Both the position numbers and the translations under genes were made by a program. The notes below the pieces were generated by a model. The model worked only from the letters and a program-made list of their open reading frames with translations. It was not told the DNA's origin and made no database searches. From contig FXAI01000006.1 in NCBI GenBank assembly GCA_900177435.1, forward strand, positions 1 to 64,000: DNA of 64,000 nucleotides, in the 5' to 3' direction. This document shows, in pieces, positions 31,817 to 41,478 of this stretch. The stretch is from Alteromonadaceae bacterium Bs31 (lineage in GTDB: Bacteria > Pseudomonadota > Gammaproteobacteria > Pseudomonadales > Cellvibrionaceae). Every line of letters begins with the position of its first letter. The stretch's first letter is position 1.

Positions 31817-32188
31817 ATGAGTGGTAGTGGCACAGGCAGTAAGGTGGACAGGGTGCTTGCCGAGCAGCGGGAGTATATCGCCAAGCGAGAAAAAGGCTAC
31901 CGCGAGCGAGCCCTTAAGCTGTACCCCTGGATTTGTGGGCGCTGTACCCGGGAGTTTAACCATAAAAATCTGCGGGAGCTTACGGTGCATCACCGCGACC
32001 ACAATCACGATAACAACCCCTCCGATGGCAGTAATTGGGAACTCTTGTGTGTGTACTGTCACGATGAAGAGCACACCAAGTTTGAAAATCAGGTGCAGTA
32101 TGGCAACAGAGCTGAAAAAGATATTCAGCCCGCTACCTTTAACCCTTTTGCAGACTTAAAAGCGAAAATGGAGAAGGGGAGTAAGTAG
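31817..32188 (+). CDS. yajD: YajD family HNH nuclease
   Basis: A 123-residue HNH protein with GGAGG ten bases before the ATG. The HNH core is complete: CGRCTREF, then LTVHHRDHNHDNNPSDGSNW, ELLCVYCHDEEH, with two CxxC zinc knuckles around the HHRDHNHD metal site. This matches the YajD family of short HNH endonuclease-like proteins. The target is unknown. Probably its own transcript or the end of the RNase HI-yaeQ group. Confidence 0.92.
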   Translation: MSGSGTGSKVDRVLAEQREYIAKREKGYRERALKLYPWICGRCTREFNHKNLRELTVHHRDHNHDNNPSDGSNWELLCVYCHDEEHTKFENQVQYGNRAEKDIQPATFNPFADLKAKMEKGSK

Positions 32189-32312
32189 GTTTTCTTTCTT
32201 TACTCGGTGGTAGATTGCTAGGCAGTAGATTGCTATGTGCCAGCATGGAAACCAAGAGCATGCCTTCTTGCGAGGCGCAAGCGCACTGCCAAAAAATAGG
32301 GCTATGCCGGGT

Positions 32313-34661
32313 TTATTTCTGCCAGGCATAGCTGAATTTGGCGAACACCGCCCTGCGGTCGCGCTCGATGTTGTCTAAAGCATCATCCTGAAATCCTCCA
32401 TCCGCATATCCCAGGTATATCAAACTCTGAGGGTTAATTTTGTAGGAATAAATTAACTGAGTTGAGAAGCTCTTGTCCGTTGCTCCAAGGTCGTTGTCCG
32501 GGTCATCATCAAAGTTAGCGCGGTAAAGTTCTGGATTGCGTTTTACATCGGTGTACAACACTATTAATTTAAGCTGGCTGCGAATGGTGAACTGGTAGTA
32601 GGTGCGAAAGTCAATTTGATTCGCTTCAAACAGTGTGCCCGCTTTGAATTGGGTGCCCTGATACTCCGTAGCGTCTACTTTTAAGGTGCGGAAGCGGTGA
32701 GTGAAAAGCAAATTTAGGTGTGGCCCCAATCGAAGGTCGAATAGCGAGGAGGCTTTAATTGAATCACTTAGCTGTGCGTTGGCAAAATCAATCTGGTCAC
32801 CCACTTCCACTTCGAACTCCATACTGATAAGGCTGGAGGGCGAAATATCAAATTCAATGTCGAGTAAATTGGTATCAAAATATTCCCCTTCCACATTAAA
32901 TTCATTGCTGTAAAACTCTTTGTTTACTTCCAGGTCCATATCCAGCTTGGACTGCATTCTGGCTTCAAATACTGCCGAAAGCTCATATTCGTCTTTTAGA
33001 CGTTTGCCCTGTTTGTCATCGGTGTATCCGTATTGTGCGTAAAAGAAATACTTCGTTAAAAAATCATCTTTTTCGCCGTAGTACTTCAGTCGCCCTTCGG
33101 TTTCGAGTTTTTTGTAATCTGCTTCTACAATAAAACCCAGGTCTGAACGGAAATCGGTGTCAACCTCCTCGTAGCTGGCGATTAGGTGGTAGTCCCAGGT
33201 ATTGCGAAAGTATTTAAGTTTTGCAGCGCTGCCAGTTTGTTTTTCTGCAACACCGTATCCTGTTTGCACCTGTTCCGGGTTGAGGCTGTCTGAGTGGGCT
33301 ATCTGATAGCTCAGCAGGTCTACATCGCTAAACCACACATCCCCATCAAGAGAAAATAAAGCGTTTTTGTAATTCTCTCCTTGTCGATTGGTAATTAATG
33401 CACCGATATTGTTATTGTTGGCTAAATCAAGACGATAGCGAGCGATGGATATGGTACTTTTTGCTCGCTCATCTTGCTCCGGGTTTTCGGGGTTTTTATA
33501 GAGTTCCACCAGTTCAGAGGATTGATTGCCCGGTAGGATAAAGTTGGTGACATTGTCATTCGCCACAATTGCGCCGTAGCTGTGATTGCCACTTTTGCCT
33601 GTGAGTTTTGCACCGTAGTCCGGGTTTACAATATTTCGCGTTTGCACCAGTTCAAACAGGTTGGTGGTGAAGTAGTCTGCGCCGTCCAGAAAAAAGGGTC
33701 TTCTTTCCGGTACCTCCAGAGCAAAGGTTGTATTGACCTCAAGTTGCGCTTCATCGGCTTCGAGCTGTGAAAAATCCGGGTTTATAGTGGCGTTTATCAC
33801 ACTGTTCTGTGTTATGCCCCAGCGCATATCCAGGCCGGCTTCCATTTTTTGTTCGCCATTTTGCCAATCGCCAGGTACGGTATCTTTGTATTCTTCGCGC
33901 ACAGTCGTGAGCGTGGGGGTAAGACGGAAATTACTGCCGGGTTTTAGGTCTTTAAAGCCCGCCATCGTATGGAACTGACAAAGATGGCAGCGGTTATCCG
34001 GGTTGCGCTTGTGGCTGGTACTCCAGCGGCTGATATCTCGGGGGTATTTACGAAAAATGGCAAAACCCCATTGCTGCGTTCCTTTATTATCGGCGGAGCT
34101 TGTAGCGGGAAAGCGCAAGGCATTGAAAGGCACACTTATCTCTGCAATCCAGCCATCATCGGTTATTTTTGCGGCACCATACCAAATGGCATTCCAGGAG
34201 TCGTCATCATCTCGCCCGTTGTTTTCTCGAATGCGCGCATCTATTTGGGCACCTTTAGGGTTTACATAAAACTCATAGGCTGTGCGTTTATCGTTAAAGG
34301 TATCTACAGAAAAACCAGCCAGGTCATCATCCCAGGCGACATCGCGATCTACCAGGCGAGCGCGTATTTTTGAGGGGTCCGGGTCAAAACTGTGGATGGC
34401 CACATGGAGGCTCTTGCCGTCTGAATACGCGTAGGCAAGGGTTTTAACTACCGCTGGTGCGCCCTCGCGGGGGTTGGTTTCATAGTCTGCGCTAATGCGC
34501 GTAGCGCTTTGCCATTCCGGCTCATCCAGAATACCGTCAATTGTGGGGGCCTTGGCTTGGTGTGATAGCTGATACTGGACGCTTGCAAGGCTTGTGCAGC
34601 TGAGGCTTAGTGCAATGAGCAGCAGGCATGCATCTCGCAGTAAGGCGGGTGATAAGTACAT
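32313..34661 (-). CDS. DUF5916 outer-membrane protein with CBM9-like N-terminal domain
   Basis: A 782-residue protein with a signal peptide (MYLSPALLRDACLLLIALSL...). Residues about 30-215 form a CBM9-like sandwich (APTIDGILDEPEWQSATRIS, YVNPKGAQIDARI, GWIAEISVPFNALRF). The rest is the DUF5916 region, built of alternating beta strands (TPTLTTVREEYKD, NATINPDFSQLEADEAQLEV, RRPFFLDGADYF) that look like an outer-membrane barrel, ending FAKFSYAWQK. Such proteins occur in Bacteroidetes and marine gammaproteobacteria near glycan genes; function not established. It is divergent from the GH95 fucosidase with about 300 bases between starts, which suggests shared regulation. Confidence 0.85.
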   Translation of the reverse strand: MYLSPALLRDACLLLIALSLSCTSLASVQYQLSHQAKAPTIDGILDEPEWQSATRISADYETNPREGAPAVVKTLAYAYSDGKSLHVAIHSFDPDPSKIRARLVDRDVAWDDDLAGFSVDTFNDKRTAYEFYVNPKGAQIDARIRENNGRDDDDSWNAIWYGAAKITDDGWIAEISVPFNALRFPATSSADNKGTQQWGFAIFRKYPRDISRWSTSHKRNPDNRCHLCQFHTMAGFKDLKPGSNFRLTPTLTTVREEYKDTVPGDWQNGEQKMEAGLDMRWGITQNSVINATINPDFSQLEADEAQLEVNTTFALEVPERRPFFLDGADYFTTNLFELVQTRNIVNPDYGAKLTGKSGNHSYGAIVANDNVTNFILPGNQSSELVELYKNPENPEQDERAKSTISIARYRLDLANNNNIGALITNRQGENYKNALFSLDGDVWFSDVDLLSYQIAHSDSLNPEQVQTGYGVAEKQTGSAAKLKYFRNTWDYHLIASYEEVDTDFRSDLGFIVEADYKKLETEGRLKYYGEKDDFLTKYFFYAQYGYTDDKQGKRLKDEYELSAVFEARMQSKLDMDLEVNKEFYSNEFNVEGEYFDTNLLDIEFDISPSSLISMEFEVEVGDQIDFANAQLSDSIKASSLFDLRLGPHLNLLFTHRFRTLKVDATEYQGTQFKAGTLFEANQIDFRTYYQFTIRSQLKLIVLYTDVKRNPELYRANFDDDPDNDLGATDKSFSTQLIYSYKINPQSLIYLGYADGGFQDDALDNIERDRRAVFAKFSYAWQK

Positions 34662-34960
34662 AAGGGCTCGCTAGTAAATCTGGTAGCCCTCCTTGGTTAC
34701 TGCTGGGTCAATATAAGCAGTATAGATTCCAAAACATCAAAGGAAAGACAACTAGCCAATGTTTGCCCCCAAAATACTGCCTTGCTTTTAGAGTAGATAT
34801 ATCCCTTTAAAATATAAGGTATATTTTGTGTTTGAATATAGAAGGGTTTTCTCGATTACACTAGAATGCTCTACCACAGAGACGCGGCAGGGTGTGTTCC
34901 CGCAAGCCAACGCCCTCTTAAAAATAACAAAAATTAGTCCAGCTAGCGCGGTAGGGCAAT
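34662..34960. other. divergent intergenic region between DUF5916 and GH95 genes
   Basis: Probably holds both promoters; the stretch 34795-34840 (ATATATCCCTTTAAAATATAAGG) is AT-rich. No gene or repeat recognised. Confidence 0.35.
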
Positions 34961-37318
34961 ATGAACAAGACCATTCTTTTCTCGCTTTTCATACTTATTA
35001 CACAAGGCTCTCTGGCAAACCCGGATATGACACTGTGGTTCGACCGCCCGGCATTAAACTGGGAGAAGGAGGGCTTGCCCATTGGTAACGGTGCAATGGG
35101 CGCTGTGTTTATGGGGCATGTTAAACAGGACGTGGTGCAATTTAACGAGAAGACTTTGTGGGAAGGTGGGCCCGGCTCGGTTCACGGTTATAACATGGGC
35201 CACCCAAAAGGCGACACCAACTATTTACAGCGCTTGAAAAAAATTCAGGCGGAGTTACAGCAAAAGGGTGTTCTCGAACCAGAGTATGTTGCGCAAGCCC
35301 TGGGGCGAGATGTTATGGGGTATGGCAACTACCAGAGTTTTGGGAATTTAATGCTGGGGTTTGACCACGAGAGCTCAAGTAATTATCGCAGAGAGCTGGA
35401 CCTTAGTAGCGGTATGGGCCGAGTGACATACAGTAGCGGAGGCATTACCTACAAGCGGGAATATTTTGCCAGTTATCCGGGGCGGGTCATTGGGCTTAGG
35501 CTAAGTGCAGACAAGGATAAATCCATTAATGTGAATGTTGCCCTTAAGCCCTCTAATGGGCGAAGTGTGCACCGTGAGGTGAGTGAAAACGGCATAAGGG
35601 TATTTGGTGAGCAAGAGGAAAACAAGCTGCACTATGAAGCCCAAGTACGCGTAATAAGCAGCGGCGGTGAACGAAGAAATACTCATGAGAGCATCGAAAT
35701 CACGGGTGCCAACGAGGTGTTGCTGTTGCTTGCTGCCGGCACAAACTATCAGCAGCGCTTTCCAGATTATCGCGGGGAAGACCCACACGCGCGTTTAAAT
35801 GCAACATTAGATGCAGCCAGTAAAAAAAGCGCATCAACCCTCATTGCCGAACATGTTGCCGATCATCAAGCCTTATTTAAGCGAATGAGCCTTAATTTAA
35901 ACGGCGAACTGGCTAACAAGCCCATTGATGTTTTACTTAAAGAGTACAAGGGCAGTGGTAAGCAGGATGTTGCGCTGGAAAATCTCTATTTTCAGTTTGG
36001 CCGCTATTTGCTGATTGCATCTTCCCGCCCCGGTTCCTTGCCCGCAAATTTACAGGGTGTATGGAATCACTCTAATACCCCGCCCTGGAATGCCGATTAT
36101 CATGTGAATATTAATTTACAGATGAATTACTGGCCTGCAGAGGTCACTAATCTTTCCGAGTTAAATGAGCCCTTGTTCGATTTTATCGATTCTCTCATGG
36201 AGCCCGGCGCAATTGCCGCTCAGCAAATTCTCGGTGTAAAAAATGGCTGGACTTTATTTCTAAATACCAATATTTACGGTTTTACTGGTGTTATTAAATG
36301 GCCCACGGCTTTTTGGCAGCCAGAAGCGGGGGCATGGTTAGCACAACATTATTACGAGCACTATTTATTCACCGGTGATAAAGCGTTTTTACGCGATCGT
36401 GCTTATCCTGCCATTAAGGGAGCTGCACAAGTTTGGCTTGAAGCATTGGTAGAGGACAAACGTGATGGGCTGCTAGTGGTTAGCCCCAGCTATTCCCCTG
36501 AACATGGCGGCTTTACCGTAGGTGCTGCAATGTCTCAGCAGTTAGTTTTTGATGTGTTAAATAATGCCTATGAAGCAGCGCACATAGTGGGTGACAAGGC
36601 TTTTGCCAAAGCCCTAAAAGCGACGCTAGGCAAACTTGATAAAGGTGAGAGGGTAGGTGCCTGGGGCCAGCTACAGGAATGGAAAGAAGACCTGGACGAC
36701 CCCGAGAGCAAACATCGACACATCTCTCATTTGTTTGCGTTGCACCCGGGGCGGCAAATTTCGCCTATTACCAGTCCCTCGCTTGCCAAGGCTGCCAAAA
36801 AGACTTTAGAGGGCAGGGGAGACGTAGGTACCGGCTGGGCAAAAGCATGGAAGATTAATTTGTGGGCGCGCCTGCTGGATGGCGATCGAGCCCACAAATT
36901 ACTGAAAGAACAATTGCTTCACAGTACGCTGCCCAATATGTGGGACAACCATCCACCCTTTCAAATAGATGGAAACTTTGGTGCGAGTGCAGGCATGGCC
37001 GAAATGCTGCTGCAAAGCCACAATAACGAAATTCATTTATTGCCTGCGCTGCCCAAGGCATGGGCAAGTGGCAGTGCCTCGGGGTTAAAAGCGCGAGGCA
37101 ATGTAGAGGTGGATCTTAAATGGGATAATTCACGCTTGGTGTCTGCCGTGCTTGCCCCTCAGTTTGACGGCACACTAAACGTTCGTGTGCACGAGCCTGC
37201 TGCTTTCTCTGTTGTTAAGCTTGCTTCCGGTAAAACCGTAAAAGTAAAGCGTAAAGATGGCTCGCTGATATTCAAAGGCTTAGGCGGTACGACTTACGCT
37301 TTAAGCATAAAAAAATAG
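34961..37318 (+). CDS. GH95 alpha-L-fucosidase
   Basis: A 785-residue enzyme with an N-terminal signal peptide (MNKTILFSLFILITQGSLA), acting in the periplasm or outside. It shows the GH95 architecture: N-terminal beta-sandwich (LWFDRPALNWEKEGLPIGNG, NEKTLWEGGP), an (alpha/alpha)6 barrel and a C-terminal sandwich. Catalytic-region blocks are YHVNINLQMNYWPAEVTNL (the two Asn that activate water), EDLDDPESKHRHISHLFALH (the general acid Glu) and FQIDGNFGASAG (Asp). GH95 enzymes invert and typically release alpha-1,2-linked fucose, in plant degraders from xyloglucan side chains; some members act on galactose. It is alone here, divergent from the DUF5916 gene. Length is normal and no defects are seen. 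Confidence 0.93.
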   Translation: MNKTILFSLFILITQGSLANPDMTLWFDRPALNWEKEGLPIGNGAMGAVFMGHVKQDVVQFNEKTLWEGGPGSVHGYNMGHPKGDTNYLQRLKKIQAELQQKGVLEPEYVAQALGRDVMGYGNYQSFGNLMLGFDHESSSNYRRELDLSSGMGRVTYSSGGITYKREYFASYPGRVIGLRLSADKDKSINVNVALKPSNGRSVHREVSENGIRVFGEQEENKLHYEAQVRVISSGGERRNTHESIEITGANEVLLLLAAGTNYQQRFPDYRGEDPHARLNATLDAASKKSASTLIAEHVADHQALFKRMSLNLNGELANKPIDVLLKEYKGSGKQDVALENLYFQFGRYLLIASSRPGSLPANLQGVWNHSNTPPWNADYHVNINLQMNYWPAEVTNLSELNEPLFDFIDSLMEPGAIAAQQILGVKNGWTLFLNTNIYGFTGVIKWPTAFWQPEAGAWLAQHYYEHYLFTGDKAFLRDRAYPAIKGAAQVWLEALVEDKRDGLLVVSPSYSPEHGGFTVGAAMSQQLVFDVLNNAYEAAHIVGDKAFAKALKATLGKLDKGERVGAWGQLQEWKEDLDDPESKHRHISHLFALHPGRQISPITSPSLAKAAKKTLEGRGDVGTGWAKAWKINLWARLLDGDRAHKLLKEQLLHSTLPNMWDNHPPFQIDGNFGASAGMAEMLLQSHNNEIHLLPALPKAWASGSASGLKARGNVEVDLKWDNSRLVSAVLAPQFDGTLNVRVHEPAAFSVVKLASGKTVKVKRKDGSLIFKGLGGTTYALSIKK

Positions 37319-37477
37319 CAGCGTATTAAGGGCTACGTTTGAGTTGTAAATAGTTAGCTAGGGAAGTAGGCCTGTAGCTTAAATAAGACTAAACCACATG
37401 TCGCTGTCTTGGGTGGGATGTAGCTATTGAGCTGCTTGCTTTGAATGCTCTGTAGTTAAATCGAGTGATATGAGAGG

Positions 37478-37549
37478 TTTTAAGGGGCTGGTTTTTAAGG
37501 GCTTAGTTTTTAAGGGCTAGTTGTTAAGGGCTAGTTTTAAGGACCTAGC
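37478..37549 (+). repeat. short tandem repeats, TTTTTAAGGGCTAG units
   Basis: Five imperfect units of 14-15 bases in a row: TTTTAAGGGGCTGG, TTTTTAAGGGCTTAG, TTTTTAAGGGCTAG, TTGTTAAGGGCTAG, TTTTAAGGACCTAG. They lie in the gap between the fucosidase and the small membrane protein gene and end about 80 bases before its start. Non-coding by appearance. Confidence 0.75.
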
Positions 37550-37630
37550 TCAATTCTATTGACCTGGGTTCAGTCCTGCCTGTTGAATTTAGATTATGAT
37601 CAAAGCGACATTCTTGCGGTATTTTTTGTC

Positions 37631-38203
37631 GTGAAAACTCAGTCAATAGTCGTTTGTATTTGTGCTGTGCTAATGGTGGCAGTAGGTATAGCACTTCTCT
37701 TTCCATATTCGTCGGCCGTTAGTTTCGATGTGGCCGCTATCTTTATAGCGCATATTAAATGGCTACTGGCGCTCTTTTTTGTTGTTTTGATAAGCACTGG
37801 TTTACTCACGAAACGATTGTTTTTGGGGTTTATGCTCGCAATTGCTACACCTATATTTTTCTTTGGTTCTTTTCTTTTTCTGAATGGCTATCTGGATACG
37901 AGTAAGCCGGTATATCTTGAGCTAGACATTGTTAACAAGCACAAGGTTTTTAAGCAAGGTTCCAATAATGACCCCGGCTACTGGGTTTATTATCTCGACG
38001 CACTTGACGCACAAGGTAAGGTTTGGACAGTGTCCAGTGCTGCTGGAGAAGGTATCAGTGAACAAGACTGGCATCGCGTGAAGCTCGGTAGCGGTATATA
38101 TGAACTGCATTTAATCAGTCACGAAGGGGCGTTTGGTGTTCCCTGGATCAAAATTGCCGGTGTTTACAGTTTACACGGTGATACTGCTAGCGGTGTTTGG
38201 TAG
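37631..38203 (+). CDS. small membrane protein of unknown function
   Basis: Start uncertain: a GTG at 37631 gives MKTQSIVVCICAVLMVAVGI, a basic residue followed by the first transmembrane helix; an upstream TTG at 37559 would add 24 residues. The protein (about 190 residues) has three hydrophobic segments (ICAVLMVAVGIALLFPY, WLLALFFVVLISTGL, FMLAIATPIFFFGSFLFL). A soluble C-terminal half follows (LELDIVNKHKVFK ... VWTVSSAAGEGISEQDW), which may sit in the periplasm as a beta-rich domain. No family recognised. Convergent with the pectate lyase gene, with a terminator between. Confidence 0.6.
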   Translation: MKTQSIVVCICAVLMVAVGIALLFPYSSAVSFDVAAIFIAHIKWLLALFFVVLISTGLLTKRLFLGFMLAIATPIFFFGSFLFLNGYLDTSKPVYLELDIVNKHKVFKQGSNNDPGYWVYYLDALDAQGKVWTVSSAAGEGISEQDWHRVKLGSGIYELHLISHEGAFGVPWIKIAGVYSLHGDTASGVW

Positions 38204-38228
38204 CTGTGTATTGTCTCTGGCTTTTGAT

Positions 38229-38258
38229 AAAAAACCAGCGGCTAAGCGCTGGTTTTAT
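38229..38258. terminator. bidirectional terminator
   Basis: AAAACCAGCG-gctaag-CGCTGGTTTT, ten-base stem with A/T flanks on both sides, between two convergent genes. Confidence 0.8.
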
Positions 38259-38298
38259 GGTTGCAGTAATTGCATGCTTGTTTGCTATTGAATAAGCG

Positions 38299-41169
38299 CT
38301 ACTCCCGCTCAAAGGCACCCAGGTCCGGTGCAGCTCCTTTATAATCCAAACCAACGTTTGTGCCCGCATCAATGAGCTCGCTGCCGGCCTTAAGGCGGAA
38401 CAAACCGTTATCTGGCAGAGTACCGTCCGGGTTTCGTGCTGCTGTCGCGAGACTGGTATTAGTATTTACAAAGTCGGAAGCACTCACCGATGGCCCGTCA
38501 TCCCAGCTGTTGTTACTGGCGCTCGCATTACAGATGTCATTGCCTGCATCCAATGAAACGTTATTACGGAAGATATGTTCTTCGTCAGAACTCAGGCTAC
38601 CGCAGAAACCGTAGTTTGTGCCGTTATCAAAGGCGGTATTGTTATACAGGGTAACGCCACCGCTATTGCCGTTTTGGTCAAAACCTTTAGCGCCATTGCC
38701 AAAGGCAATTGATTGAGTGATGGTGTTGCGTTGCAATTTACCGTTACCGCCTAACTTAAAGCCATTTGCGTTACCGTCGGCATAACCGTTGTTGAAAGCC
38801 CAGCTGCGTTCGATGACAACGGGTTGATCACTGTCGTAAGTATCGTAGCCGTCATCTGAATTGTTCCACGCCCTGCAGCCAATAAGCTTGTTGCCTGAGC
38901 CTTGGGTTTGTTTCGGCCCGAAGCCATCCGCCATGCTGCCGTTTTTCTTGGGGTCGAAATTGTCGTAGGCATCCGAATTAATGACTGTGGTGTTAGAGCC
39001 GCCTTTATTAATTTCCAAACCGGTATTGCGGTTGTTGTAGAAACCACAGTGTTCAAAGGTATTGCCGTTACCTTTTACGTATACCCCCTGGTATCCGGCA
39101 CGGGTGATATCAATACCTTTAAAGTACCAGTAGTCACCCGTAAGCTCGAAGCCGTAGGAATCCTGCACCCATTCACCTTCGGGAAACTGGAAGTCGATAA
39201 GGGCGCGACCACAATTGGCGGCCACCATATAAATGGGCGAGTTACTGCTGCCGTTTTTGGAAAGTAGCAAGGTATTTTTATTACCAGCGGTGTACGGGAT
39301 TTTATAGGTGCCGGCTTGCAGTAAGATCATCTCACCTGCGCTTACGTCTTCGATTGCCGAGCTTAAGCTCATGGCATTGGACCAGCTGGTACCGCTGGCA
39401 TTATTGGAGCCACCGGGTGTTACGTAGAGGATCTTGGCTGCGCTGAGATTACTGGTTTCTGTACCGCAGCCAGTTACCCAGGGATCGGTACTGCCAGAAC
39501 TACTGGAAGAACTGGATGAGCTGCTGGAGCTTGAGCTGCTGGAGCTTGAGCTGGTACTAGAACTGCTGCTTGAGCTGGAAGAGTTAGCGCCGCCACAGGT
39601 AGCAGAGGCATTCACGTTTGGCCCAGTGATTTCAATATGGTCGATATTGGCCAGCCCTGAAGCCTGATTGGATTCCAGGCGCAGATTTTTTAGCCCACTG
39701 CTCAAGTTTACATCTACCGATGTAGTTCCCCAGGTAGACCAGCCGCCGGTGCCGGTGAAATCACGGGTGGACAGATTGCTACCATTTACACTGAGTACCC
39801 CGGAGCGGTTGGTAGTAGAGCCATTGGCAAAACGCCATCTCAGCGTGTAAGTGCCGGGATCTCCTGTAATCGCCCAGTCAATGCCGCTGCCGTCTGCGTT
39901 TTCTGTATTGGCAAACCCAATACCTGTATAGCCTGAATTGTTGCTATCGACAGAACCTTCCACGCCACAGAAGCCGCTTGTATTTTCCTCTATAGAAATT
40001 GTTTTTACGCTGCCGGAAGAACTTGAACTGCTACTAGAGCTGCTAGACGAACTTGAGGACGAGCTTGAGCTGGAGGAACTGGAACTGGAGCTGGAGCTGG
40101 AGCTGGAGCTGGAGCTGGAAGAGCTAGAGCTGGAAGAGCTAGAGCTGCTGGTGCTCGAACTACTTGAGCTTGATGAGGAAGAACTGGAAGGGTTACAGTC
40201 ACTGCCGCAATCACAGGCAGCGGGGCTAAGGCTAAGGCCATTCACACGCATTTCATCGATATTTGCCAGACCGGAGCTTGCGGTTGCCTCGAGGCGAATG
40301 ATATTCCAGCCTTCATTAAGGGCAATTTCAATCACTGAAGATTGCTCCCAGCCGGACCATGAGCCCGTAGAGTTAAAGCTCACATTGCTAACTTGCGTTG
40401 AGCCGTTAACCATTACGTTTGCGGCACGATTTGAGCCGGAGCCATTGGCGAAGCGCCACTGCAGCTGATAAGTGCCGTCGCTTGCCAATACTGCCCATTC
40501 AATACCTTTACTGCTTTGGTTGTCTGTATTTGCAAAGCCAAGGCCATTGAAGCCTGAATTGTTACTGTCGATGCTGCCTTCTACCTGGCAAAAACCTGCT
40601 TCGTTTTCCTGAATGACGATTTCTTGCAGGCCACCGGAAGAACTGGAAGAAGAGCTGGAAGATGAGCTGGAGCTGGAAGATGAGCTGGAACTGGTGCTTG
40701 AGCTGCTGCTAGAGCTACTTGATGAGCTGGAATTGGAACTGCTGCTACTGGAAGACGAGCTTGAGCTGGAAGATGAGCTTGTAGTTTCTTCCCCCTCTGC
40801 TATACATTCCGTGACAGTGGCTGTGCCGTCTTCGCCTTCACCCTGAACACCAAATGTTACCGAGTTACCGGGTGCGAGATAGCCATTCCAGCCTGAATCT
40901 GTTGCTGTGTAGGGGTTGGAGCCATTCAGTTCTGCTCCCCAGGAATTTGCAATGGCGGTGCCACTTGGGTACTGCAAGCCTAGTTGCCAGCCATCAATTG
41001 CCGCCGCACCATCATTGCTTACCGTGACATTAGCAATAAAACCTGAGCCCCAATCCTGAATAACTTCGTAAGAGCATTCCAGTGCGTGAGCGTTTGATGC
41101 TAGAACCGGCAGGAGGGCCGAGCAGCATAGGGATGCGAAGATTTGTCTCCAACGTGTGATGTTAGACAT
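38299..41169 (-). CDS. PL9 pectate lyase with CBM2 and two pectin-type CBMs
   Basis: A 956-residue secreted enzyme. Signal peptide to about residue 29 (ending SNAHA), then a CBM2 cellulose-binding domain (30-128; CSYEVIQDWGSGFIANVTV, WQLGLQYPSG), Ser linker, CBM35/6-like module 1 (IQENEAGFCQVEGSIDSN), Ser linker of over 70 residues, module 2 (IEENTSGFCGVEGSVDSN), Ser linker, and the PL9 beta-helix from about 565. PL9 markers are ILYVTPGGSNNASGTSWSNA, FELTGDYWYFKGIDI, ADGFGPKQTQGSGNKLIGCR, NNSDDGYD and GFKLGGNG. It cleaves polygalacturonate by beta-elimination, leaving unsaturated ends. The CBM2 would dock it on cellulose beside pectin. The GH105 gene lies 310 bases upstream on the same strand and could take its products. 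Confidence 0.93.
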   Translation of the reverse strand: MSNITRWRQIFASLCCSALLPVLASNAHALECSYEVIQDWGSGFIANVTVSNDGAAAIDGWQLGLQYPSGTAIANSWGAELNGSNPYTATDSGWNGYLAPGNSVTFGVQGEGEDGTATVTECIAEGEETTSSSSSSSSSSSSSSSNSSSSSSSSSSSSTSSSSSSSSSSSSSSSSSSSGGLQEIVIQENEAGFCQVEGSIDSNNSGFNGLGFANTDNQSSKGIEWAVLASDGTYQLQWRFANGSGSNRAANVMVNGSTQVSNVSFNSTGSWSGWEQSSVIEIALNEGWNIIRLEATASSGLANIDEMRVNGLSLSPAACDCGSDCNPSSSSSSSSSSSSTSSSSSSSSSSSSSSSSSSSSSSSSSSSSSSSSSSSSSSSSSSSSSGSVKTISIEENTSGFCGVEGSVDSNNSGYTGIGFANTENADGSGIDWAITGDPGTYTLRWRFANGSTTNRSGVLSVNGSNLSTRDFTGTGGWSTWGTTSVDVNLSSGLKNLRLESNQASGLANIDHIEITGPNVNASATCGGANSSSSSSSSSTSSSSSSSSSSSSSSSSSSSGSTDPWVTGCGTETSNLSAAKILYVTPGGSNNASGTSWSNAMSLSSAIEDVSAGEMILLQAGTYKIPYTAGNKNTLLLSKNGSSNSPIYMVAANCGRALIDFQFPEGEWVQDSYGFELTGDYWYFKGIDITRAGYQGVYVKGNGNTFEHCGFYNNRNTGLEINKGGSNTTVINSDAYDNFDPKKNGSMADGFGPKQTQGSGNKLIGCRAWNNSDDGYDTYDSDQPVVIERSWAFNNGYADGNANGFKLGGNGKLQRNTITQSIAFGNGAKGFDQNGNSGGVTLYNNTAFDNGTNYGFCGSLSSDEEHIFRNNVSLDAGNDICNASASNNSWDDGPSVSASDFVNTNTSLATAARNPDGTLPDNGLFRLKAGSELIDAGTNVGLDYKGAAPDLGAFERE

Positions 41170-41478
41170 GATCCTGTCCTTTAGATTATTAGTGCTTTTA
41201 ATGGTTATTGGGCGCTCTTTCTTTATTGGTTATTTTTAAGAGCTGTTGCTAGAGCTTGATTATCAGGAATTTATATCGAGGGCTACGGCCTGATAAGTTT
41301 TTCGTATGAAAACGTATAATCAGCGAATACGGGCCAATGCTATAAAGACCAAGGCATGAATATGCTTAATTGGACTTACCAATATGGCTTGAGCTTATCG
41401 CCGTAGGTGTTCAAAGTAAAGCCAATAGAAAGTACTAAAACTCTATTGGCTTGACCTGTTTGGCAAAGCAGGGGAGCT
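41170..41478. other. intergenic region upstream of the PL9 gene
   Basis: Contains the pectate lyase promoter region (AT-rich 41200-41300) and, at 41420-41451, a hairpin belonging to the GH105 gene. No gene seen. Confidence 0.4.
41420..41451 (-). terminator. hairpin after the GH105 gene
   Basis: AGCCAATAGA-(12 bases)-TCTATTGGCT, ten-base stem. On the minus strand it is followed by TTACTTTGAAC, a poor T tract, so it is a weak terminator or attenuating hairpin. Confidence 0.5.

Noticed and set aside
37478..37549. Possible CRISPR array
   Set aside because: Units are contiguous 14-15 base repeats with no spacers and there are no cas genes in the window.
39938..40468. Plus-strand open frames rich in LELELELE (also 40613-40846)
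   Set aside because: Antisense shadows of the serine linkers of the minus-strand PL9 gene.
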